From NCBI GenBank assembly GCA_005878665.1, contig VBLR01000034.1, positions 1 to 6,827 of the forward strand: a DNA stretch of 6,827 bases, written 5' to 3'. Shown piece by piece: positions 1 to 5,326 of this stretch. Each line of letters begins with the position of its first letter. Positions within the stretch are counted from its first letter, which is position 1. A model generated the notes under the pieces. It was not told the DNA's origin, ran no database searches, and saw only the letters and a list, made by a program, of their open reading frames with translations. The position numbers were made by a program, and so were the translations under genes. The stretch comes from Methanobacteriota archaeon. GTDB taxonomy: Archaea; Thermoplasmatota; Thermoplasmata; RBG-16-68-12.

Positions 1-633
1 CAGGTGATGCGGTTCGTCGCCGATTACCAGCGCGCGCACCAGGAGGCCGCTTCCGGGAAGCTCGGGAAGCCTCGGATCGTCGTGGCTCGGCGCCTCGCCC
101 GGCCATATTGGTCCGCGAAACGACCGCGACCGTTCCGCGTCTACGGCGAACCGATCGTCGAGCTCTCGATTCACGATTTCGACGTCGCGAACTGGATCTT
201 GGGCCGGCCGCGCTCGGTCCTGGCGCACGGCGTGTCGGGTTCGAGCGGGGTCACGGAGCATGCGATGGTCGCGGTGGAATATCGGGACGGGAGCGCCTAC
301 GTCGAGGGATCCGCGATGATGCCGCCGGGCTTTCCGTTCACGACCGCCCTCCGAGTTCAGTGCGACGCAGGCGTCTTCGACCATGTGACCGAGTTCCGGG
401 GAGGGCCGATCCCCAAGACGCGGTCGGTCCGCTACACGAAACGTGGACTCGAGAGCGTTCCCGTTCGCGGACACGATCCGTACACGGAGGAGTGCCGCCA
501 CTTTGTCCGGACCGTGCACCGAAAGGCAGACGCGAAACTGTTGAGCCCGAACGCCGAACGCGACGCCCTGCGGATCGCCCTCGCCGCCCGGGAGAGCATT
601 CGCAACGGCCGCAAGATCGACCCTCCTCACTAG
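1..633 (+). CDS. Gfo/Idh/MocA-family oxidoreductase, C-terminal part (5'-truncated by window edge)
   Basis: The frame is already open at base 1 (Gln-Val-Met-Arg-Phe), so the gene starts outside the window; the GTG/ATG at 4-9 are internal codons. About 210 residues are present, ending at TAG 631-633. Family members are usually around 330-370 residues: an N-terminal NAD(P)-binding Rossmann fold, then an alpha/beta domain that binds the sugar or similar substrate. Only the second domain is visible. It opens with the typical MRFxxxY...SGKLGKP stretch. It contains IHDFDVANWILG (IHDFD at 169-183), which matches the family's conserved H-x-x-D motif that supplies substrate-binding and catalytic residues. 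It closes with the usual helix (PYTEECRHFV...NAERDALRIALAARESI). The conserved Glu-Lys-Pro of the cofactor domain cannot be checked. These enzymes oxidise or reduce sugars, inositols, UDP-sugars or biliverdin-like substrates, and the substrate cannot be told here. It converges on gltX, so the neighbour gives no functional clue. Family call is secure; specificity unknown. Confidence 0.88.
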   Translation, partial: QVMRFVADYQRAHQEAASGKLGKPRIVVARRLARPYWSAKRPRPFRVYGEPIVELSIHDFDVANWILGRPRSVLAHGVSGSSGVTEHAMVAVEYRDGSAYVEGSAMMPPGFPFTTALRVQCDAGVFDHVTEFRGGPIPKTRSVRYTKRGLESVPVRGHDPYTEECRHFVRTVHRKADAKLLSPNAERDALRIALAARESIRNGRKIDPPH

Positions 634-645
634 GGCGGACGCCGC

Positions 646-2316
646 TCAACGGTGCGCGAAGTACGCGCGCACCTCGGCCTTGCTCACGTGATCGATCCGC
701 GCGAAGCCGACTCGCTCGAACTGCACGACGTCGTCGACCTTGAGGGCTCCGACGAGCGGCTCGGAGAGGCCGCGCGACTCCAGGCCGTCCGGCAAGACGA
801 GATGGGTCTGCACCCCGTGCGTGACCCACTGGATCTTGGGGATCTCCTTGTTCGCCATCGAGACGAACCGGGCGCGGTGGTCCAGGACGACGTTGCAGAA
901 GTCCTTCAGCCGCACCTCCTTGCCGCGGAACTTCTCGAAGTCCTCGCGGGCCACCTGCACTTTCGGACCCGCGGGGATCTCCCGCACGCCGCGGCCGGGG
1001 AAATCGGGGTGGAGCGGGGCCTTCACGCGCTCGATCGGCGGCAGTCCGGCGATTTCCACCGCGATTGGATCGGGGACGAAGAAGTAGCGGTTCGCGTCTT
1101 TGTCGATCAGCCTACGGTTCTCCGCGTACAGCGTCTCGGCGGGCACCTCGATGTCGTTGAGACTCAAGGCGAAGGAGAGGACGAACTCCCGAAGGGCCGC
1201 GGGACGGATCCCCCGGCGGCGCAACGACTGCAGAGACCACGTGCGCGGGTCATCGATCCCGGTGTACCGGCCCTCCGCGATCTCCTTCCGGTACCGCGAC
1301 TTCGACAGCTCGAGGTCCTTGAACCGCAAGATCCCGAAGTGCACGAACCGCGGGCGGCGTTCGACCTGGAGGATGTCCCAGATCCGGGTCTCCATGAGGT
1401 CCTCCATCACGAGGTCCTTCCCCCGGAGGACATGCGTCACTCCGAGCAAGGCGTCGTCGACGGCCCACGAGAACTCGAGCATCGGCCACACCCGGTATCG
1501 CGTGCCGACGCGCGGATGCTCCCGCACCGCGATGCGGAACAGGACGCGGTCTCGGAAGGCGGGATTCGGATGCGCCATGTCCGTCTTCAGCCGGACGACG
1601 GCCTCGCCCTCGCCGTACTCGCCGGCCAGCATCGCCTTCCACATCGCGATCGTCTCGTCGACGTCCTGGATGCGGTGGACGCAGGCGCGCATCGCCTCGC
1701 GATTCTTCCGGAGGGTCTCCGCGTCGCACTCGCACACGTACGCCTCGCCAGTCGCGAGCAGCTTCTCCGCCCATTCGTAGTGCAACGGAATCCGGTCGCT
1801 CTTGTACAGGACCTCGTCGTACTCGACGCCGGCCCAGTCGAGGCCTTCCTTCACCTGGTCGAACGCCTCCGGGAGGAGCGGCTTGTCCTCCGACCCGATC
1901 GTGTCGTCGAAGACGAGGAGCAGCCTCCCGTGATAGCGCTTCGTGTACGCGTCGTTCAGCACGAACGCCCGCGCGTTCCCGATGTGCAGCGGACCGCTCG
2001 GATACGGCGCGAGGCGCAAGACGACCTTCCCGTCGACGGCGTCCGGGAGCGGAGGCAGTTCCTTCGGTCCGACGTCGGGCCGGATTTTCTCCAGCAGTTC
2101 CGGCGCGATCGCGGCGAGTTCCGCGCGTTGCGTCTCGAGGCCCAATCGGTTCACGTCCCCGACGACCCGCTCGACGTGTGCCGCCGCCTCCTGGGCGCGC
2201 GGCCGGAGGGACGCGTCCTCGGCGAGCAGCCTCCCGAGCACGGCCTTCGCGTCGGCCTTGCCGTCGTGGAGGACGGCGTTCTGCAAGGCGAATTTCCGGG
2301 CGGATTCCAGGGCCAC
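646..2316 (-). CDS. gltX: Glutamyl-tRNA synthetase, archaeal type (probably non-discriminating)
   Basis: A 556-residue class I aminoacyl-tRNA synthetase that charges tRNA with glutamate in the cytoplasm. An archaeal N-terminal helical extension covers about residues 1-95. The Rossmann catalytic core follows, with the HIGH signature as HIGN (111-114, in PYPSGPLHIGNARAF). The KMSKS-like loop is ELSKSR (336-341), followed by the archaeal/eukaryotic segment GIDDPRTWSLQSLRRRGI. From about 400 (ENRRLIDKDANRYFFVPDP) a beta-barrel anticodon-binding domain reaches the end, as in archaeal GluRS/GlnRS rather than the helical bacterial domain. Length fits the family. Cys195, Cys197, Cys212 and His214 could form a metal site. 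The start is GTG: an in-frame TAG lies at 2338-2340 and no other start codon intervenes. GAGGAAG sits 11 bases before it, and a TATA-like element about 25 bases before it. Most archaea lack GlnRS, so this enzyme usually also charges tRNA-Gln with Glu for GatDE to amidate; that role is inferred. It is convergent with the oxidoreductase and divergent from the surface-protein gene. Confidence 0.96.
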   Translation of the reverse strand: MALESARKFALQNAVLHDGKADAKAVLGRLLAEDASLRPRAQEAAAHVERVVGDVNRLGLETQRAELAAIAPELLEKIRPDVGPKELPPLPDAVDGKVVLRLAPYPSGPLHIGNARAFVLNDAYTKRYHGRLLLVFDDTIGSEDKPLLPEAFDQVKEGLDWAGVEYDEVLYKSDRIPLHYEWAEKLLATGEAYVCECDAETLRKNREAMRACVHRIQDVDETIAMWKAMLAGEYGEGEAVVRLKTDMAHPNPAFRDRVLFRIAVREHPRVGTRYRVWPMLEFSWAVDDALLGVTHVLRGKDLVMEDLMETRIWDILQVERRPRFVHFGILRFKDLELSKSRYRKEIAEGRYTGIDDPRTWSLQSLRRRGIRPAALREFVLSFALSLNDIEVPAETLYAENRRLIDKDANRYFFVPDPIAVEIAGLPPIERVKAPLHPDFPGRGVREIPAGPKVQVAREDFEKFRGKEVRLKDFCNVVLDHRARFVSMANKEIPKIQWVTHGVQTHLVLPDGLESRGLSEPLVGALKVDDVVQFERVGFARIDHVSKAEVRAYFAHR

Positions 2317-2337
2317 GTCGCAGCGAACTTCCTCGGT

Positions 2338-2345
2338 CTATTAAG
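2338..2345 (-). promoter_or_regulatory. TATA-like element of gltX
   Basis: On the minus strand this reads CTTAATAG, an AT-rich island in GC-rich surroundings. Its centre is about 25 bases upstream of the gltX GTG. Archaeal TATA boxes lie about 25-27 bases before the transcription start, so transcription would begin at or very near the start codon and give a leaderless or very short-leader mRNA. The position and sequence are seen directly; promoter function is inferred. Confidence 0.45.
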
Positions 2346-2448
2346 TCTTCTCGAAGAGAATGCCGGAGCCGGGCCGACCCCATCGGAACCGTTGTCCTGG
2401 GGAGAGGGACCCCGGAGGGGCGATTCGCGGTGTGGTCGCGCGAGCTCG

Positions 2449-2461
2449 GATTCGCCCGGAG
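2449..2461 (+). repeat. Direct repeat copy 1 in the divergent intergenic region
   Basis: The 13-base word GATTCGCCCGGAG occurs here and again, exactly and in the same orientation, at 2547-2559, 98 bases downstream. The preceding bases are also similar (CG before this copy, CC before the second). No gene covers this position. It may be a regulator-binding site, or chance in GC-rich DNA. Confidence 0.5.
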
Positions 2462-2527
2462 ATCTCATCGGACTCGCGGCGCTCGACGAGCGACGAAATC
2501 GAATCTCGCCGAACGGAGACGCGTTGG

Positions 2528-2547
2528 CGGTATCAACATTGATACCG
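2528..2547. promoter_or_regulatory. Perfect 20-base palindrome, candidate operator
   Basis: The sequence CGGTATCAACATTGATACCG has 9-base arms that pair perfectly around a CA centre. It is AT-richer than its surroundings. It sits in the divergent region about 60 bases before the GTG of the surface-protein gene and just upstream of the TATA-like CAATATTG. Its size and symmetry suit a dimeric helix-turn-helix regulator, and its position would let such a protein act on the rightward promoter. The 2-base loop is too tight for a stable hairpin, and no T-run follows, so a terminator is unlikely. The regulator is unknown and no regulator gene is visible in the window. Confidence 0.55.
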
Positions 2548-2559
2548 ATTCGCCCGGAG
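2547..2559 (+). repeat. Direct repeat copy 2, abutting the palindrome
   Basis: This is an exact second copy of GATTCGCCCGGAG (first copy 2449-2461). It shares its first base with the end of the palindrome and runs directly into the TATA-like CAATATTG, where archaeal TFB recognition elements or activator sites lie. A role in controlling the rightward gene is inference. Confidence 0.5.
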
Positions 2560-2567
2560 CAATATTG
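2560..2567 (+). promoter_or_regulatory. TATA-like element before the surface-protein gene
   Basis: CAATATTG is the most TATA-like word upstream of GTG 2609. Its centre is about 45 bases before the start codon, which would put transcription initiation near 2590 and leave a leader of roughly 20 bases. ATTTTGC at 2579-2585, about 26 bases before the GTG, is an alternative that would give a leaderless mRNA. Function is inferred from position and AT content only. Confidence 0.35.
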
Positions 2568-2608
2568 GTCTGGAAACCATTTTGCACGCGTAATCACATC
2601 GCAGCTTT

Positions 2609-3878
2609 GTGGGCCGGGGAAGGGGGGCATTATCCCTTCGACAGCGGGCGGGTCTCGCGTCCGCGGTGTGGGCAGTCGCGTTCAGCCTCCTGGCCGTCGT
2701 GGCCGCGACGCCCCAAGGGCCGACGGCCGCGTTGTCCGCCGACGACGTCACACCGATCGTCGGACAGATCGTGCACTTCGATGCGTCGGCGAGCGTCGGG
2801 CACGACAACGGGAACGGCCGGATCGTCTCGTTCGAATTCGACTTCGGGGACGGCAACAGGACCGGCGAGCAATCGTCGCCGTTCGCGAGCCATCGTGACC
2901 GTCGAGGACGCGCGCGGGAACGAGGGGAGCGCATCGCTCCGGATCGACGTCCAGCCGGCGCACCCGCCGACCGGCACCCCGGATCTCACGCCCCAATCCG
3001 CGCACACGATTCCGGCGCAGCCGATCGAAGGCCAGACCGCGATCCTCTCGATCGTCGTCGTGAACCACGGGAACGGCACCGCGGACGCCGCGACGATCGA
3101 CGTGACGGATCAGCGTCCGGATGGCGGGCTCGTGCCGATTGGGACGACCGCGCTTCCCGCGCCGCTCGAGCCGGAGCATTCCGTCGTCGTCTACTCCCGG
3201 ACCTTCGTGGCCGCGCCCTCTGGGAATCACTCGCTGCACATCGTCGTCGGCCACGTGACGCCCGCGGAGACGGACCTCGAAGACGACTCCCTGACGATCC
3301 GCATGACGGTCCTGCCATTGGTCGGGCCCCCGCCCGGAGGCGCACCCGACCTCGCGCCGCAATCCGCGATCCTGATCCCGGCCCGACCGGTCGAAGGCGA
3401 GCGAGTGAGCCTCTCCATCACGATCGTGAACCGAGGGAATGTGACGGCCGAATCGGCCCTCATCGATGTCTGGGACATGCGGCCGAACGCGACGGTCGGT
3501 TCGATCGGGACGGCGGTGCTCTCGACCCCGTTGGCGCCGGGCGACTCCGTTGTCCTGGCGCCCCCGTCCTTCGTGGCGGCGGGGGTCGGCGATCACGAAC
3601 TGCAAGTCACGATCCGCAGCGTCACGCCCGCCGAGACGGACGTGGCCGACAACACGTTGGCGATTGACATGACAGTCGTGGCGGTCGTGAAGCCACCTCC
3701 GAATGGAGGGGGCTTCTCCCTGGACGCCGCGATCTTTGCCAGCGGGCTCGCAGCGGCCGCGGTCGCCGCGGCGTTGATCGCGACCTGGCTCCTCCTGACG
3801 CCCCGCGAGCCCGAGCCCCTCGAGCCGCCGCCCCCGGAACCGCCGGACGATTCGCCGCCGCCGATCCGGCCGCCGTAG
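2609..3878 (+). CDS. PKD/CARDB-domain membrane-anchored surface protein, frameshifted within the PKD domain
   Basis: Two frames together encode one recognisable protein. The first, from GTG 2609 (in-frame TAA at 2591, no earlier start), gives a signal peptide with RQR followed by a hydrophobic core (residues about 14-33). A PKD domain then runs to FEFDFGDGNRTGEQSSPFASH, ending near 2893. The frame then moves by +1: from about 2892 the coding continues as IVTVEDARGNEGSASLRIDVQP, the end of a PKD domain. Two CARDB repeats follow (2979-3314 and 3345-3680), then a transmembrane helix (3729-3797) and a tail rich in Pro and Glu, ending at TAG 3876-3878. About eight residues of the usual HxYxxxGxYxVT strand are also absent at the junction, so a small deletion of 3n+2 bases fits better than a single-base error. 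Such proteins are exported and anchored with their Ig-like domains outside, for adhesion or cell-surface structure; no ligand can be named. It may be a true pseudogene or an assembly fault. If only the second frame is translated, GTG 2895 is a possible start. Confidence 0.8.
2979..3314 (+). repeat. CARDB repeat 1 (coding)
   Basis: This is the first of two homologous Ig-like CARDB units in the surface protein. It begins PDLTPQSAHTIPAQP and contains the conserved VVNHGNGTA strand (compare VNRGNVTA in unit 2). It closes with HVTPAETDLEDDSLTIRMTV. The unit spacing to the second copy is 366 bases, or 122 residues. Confidence 0.8.
3345..3680 (+). repeat. CARDB repeat 2 (coding)
   Basis: This is the second unit, with the same layout: PDLAPQSAILIPARP at the start, IVNRGNVTAESALIDV in the middle, SVTPAETDVADNTLAIDMTV at the end. 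The closing segment is also close to unit 1 at the DNA level (ACGCCCGC-GAGACGGAC in both). This indicates an internal duplication with later divergence. It is followed by a short linker and the membrane helix. Confidence 0.8.
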
Positions 3879-3960
3879 TCCCGGAGGCGGCTGAACCACT
3901 CGTCCGGCGTGCCCGCAACGACTAAGAGACGCCCCGCCTTCGGCCGCGACGGCGAGACCC

Positions 3961-5235
3961 ATGGCGATCCGCGATTGGCTTGCGGCCTTCTCGAGCGACG
4001 TCGTCGACGTCCAGGAGCCGGTGGCCACCGACCTCGAGGCGACTCGGTTCTTACTCCAACATCCGCGGCAGCCCGTGCACTTCCGCAACCTGCAAGGCCG
4101 CGAGGCCGTGGGGAACCTCTGGTCGACGCGGGAGCGCGTCGCGGCCGCGCTTCGAGTGTCGATTGCGGATCTCCTCCCCAAGCTGATGGACGCGCAGACG
4201 CACCCGGCCGACGCGCGGGTCGTGACCCGCGCCGAATTTCTGCGGCACGAGACGCTGGACGTCGACCTGCGCGAGCTCCCGGTCCCGAAGCTGTTCCCGA
4301 AGGACGCGGGCCGCTATGTCACGGCGGGCGTCTGGGTCGCCGAATGGCAGGGTGTGCGCAACCTCTCGTTCCATCGCATCCTCCTCCTGGGCAAAGATCG
4401 AGGCGCGTGCCGCATCGTGCCCCGCCACCTGCGTCACATGTACAACGAGGCGACGAACGCCGGCGAGGAACTCAAGGTCGCGGTGTGCATCGGGCTGGAC
4501 CCATGGAACCTCCTCGCCGGCGGGACGTCCGTCGAGTACGGCGTCGACGAGAGCCGGATCGCGTCCGCGCTGACGCAATCGTGCCTCGGCAAGCCCGTCG
4601 ACATGGTCCGCATCAAGAACGGCCTTACGGTGCCCGCCGACGCCGAGTATGTCCTGGAGGGCCGTCTCATCAACGAAGTCCACGACGAAGGACCGTTCGT
4701 CGATGCCGTCCGGACGTACGACCGCGTTCGGAAAGAGCCCGTCCTCGTCGTCGACCGGATCTACCACCGCGACCAGCCGATCTTTCAAATCATCGTCGGC
4801 GGCCTCGATGAGCATTTCATGTTCATGGGGATGCCCCGCGAACCCGTCATCTACCAGGCGGTCAGCCGCGCGGTGCCACACGTGAAGGCGGTCCGCCTCA
4901 CGGAAGGCGGTTGCGCCTGGCTCCACGGCGTCGTGGCGATCCGGAAGCAGCACCAGGGAGACGGGAAGAACGCGATCATGGCGGCGTTCGGCGCGCACAC
5001 CTCGATGAAGCAGGTCGTGATCGTCGACGAGGACATCGACGTCTTCGACGACCGCGACGTCGAGTGGGCGATCGCGACGCGGTTCCAGGCGGACCGTGGC
5101 CTCGTCGTCCTCCATGACGTCCGCGGCTCCTCGATCGATCCGTCCGCGAGGGACGGCTTCACGTCGAAGATGGGGATCGACGCGACGAAGCCTCTGGCCG
5201 CCGATCCCGCGATGTTCGACAAGGCCATCCTCTGA
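3961..5235 (+). CDS. UbiD-family decarboxylase, possibly anhydromevalonate phosphate decarboxylase
   Basis: A 424-residue protein of the UbiD family, whose members decarboxylate alpha,beta-unsaturated acids using prenylated FMN made by a UbiX partner. The N-terminal domain (about 1-110) leads into the cofactor-binding region. There, NLSFHRILLLGKDRGACRIVPRHLRHM (starting at Asn134) matches the family's Asn/Arg segment, with Arg139 where the conserved catalytic arginine is expected. VPADAEYVLEG (224-234) with Glu229 and Glu233, followed by EGPF (243-246), matches the conserved acidic segment. The C-terminal part carries VIVDEDIDVFDDRDVEWAIATR and SSIDPS...TSKMGIDAT, typical of the family. Length fits the archaeal group. 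Archaea use a UbiD homologue to decarboxylate trans-anhydromevalonate 5-phosphate on the way to isopentenyl phosphate, first shown in Aeropyrum pernix; this role is the best guess, but aromatic-acid decarboxylase is possible. ATG 3961 is the only start after the in-frame TGA at 3892. It lies 82 bases after the surface-protein gene; no UbiX or other mevalonate gene is in the window. Confidence 0.9.
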   Translation: MAIRDWLAAFSSDVVDVQEPVATDLEATRFLLQHPRQPVHFRNLQGREAVGNLWSTRERVAAALRVSIADLLPKLMDAQTHPADARVVTRAEFLRHETLDVDLRELPVPKLFPKDAGRYVTAGVWVAEWQGVRNLSFHRILLLGKDRGACRIVPRHLRHMYNEATNAGEELKVAVCIGLDPWNLLAGGTSVEYGVDESRIASALTQSCLGKPVDMVRIKNGLTVPADAEYVLEGRLINEVHDEGPFVDAVRTYDRVRKEPVLVVDRIYHRDQPIFQIIVGGLDEHFMFMGMPREPVIYQAVSRAVPHVKAVRLTEGGCAWLHGVVAIRKQHQGDGKNAIMAAFGAHTSMKQVVIVDEDIDVFDDRDVEWAIATRFQADRGLVVLHDVRGSSIDPSARDGFTSKMGIDATKPLAADPAMFDKAIL

Positions 5236-5290
5236 CCGGGTCACGTCCGCCGCGGATCGTCCCGGATAGCCGTCGTTCGCGTCCCCGACG

Positions 5291-5304
5291 CAAAGGTTCT
5301 TTCG
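5291..5304 (+). promoter_or_regulatory. Possible promoter element of the helicase gene
   Basis: CAAAGGTTCTTTCG is the only AT-richer patch in the 91-base gap between the ubiD-like gene and the helicase. It is centred about 30 bases before GTG 5327, roughly where an archaeal TATA box would be for a leaderless mRNA. There is no clear ribosome-binding site before that GTG. The match to a TATA consensus is poor; cotranscription with the upstream gene is the alternative. Confidence 0.25.
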
Positions 5305-5326
5305 GGGCCCGCGTGGTTCGCCGGCC

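Noticed and set aside
2346..2520. Possible tRNA or structured RNA in the GC-rich intergenic part
   Set aside because: I could not pair acceptor, anticodon and T arms, and there is no convincing T-loop. Only short GC-rich pairings such as GGGG/CCCC near 2400 are present.
2178..2890. Upstream part of the long + frame that later encodes the CARDB domains, starting inside gltX
   Set aside because: Before about 2892 its translation is Arg/Pro-rich nonsense, while the other frame carries a signal peptide and PKD motifs. The true start is therefore GTG 2609 in the other frame.
652..2898. A 748-codon open frame on the + strand running opposite gltX into the surface gene
   Set aside because: It mirrors the gltX codons on the opposite strand in GC-rich DNA, has no recognisable domain and crosses the divergent promoter region. 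The gltX protein is unambiguous.
2870..2902. Near-direct repeat ATCGTCGCCGT (2872-2882) and ATCGTGACCGT (2892-2902) as the cause of the frame break
   Set aside because: The 20-base offset does not place the two copies in the two coding frames in a way that explains the shift, and the match is imperfect.
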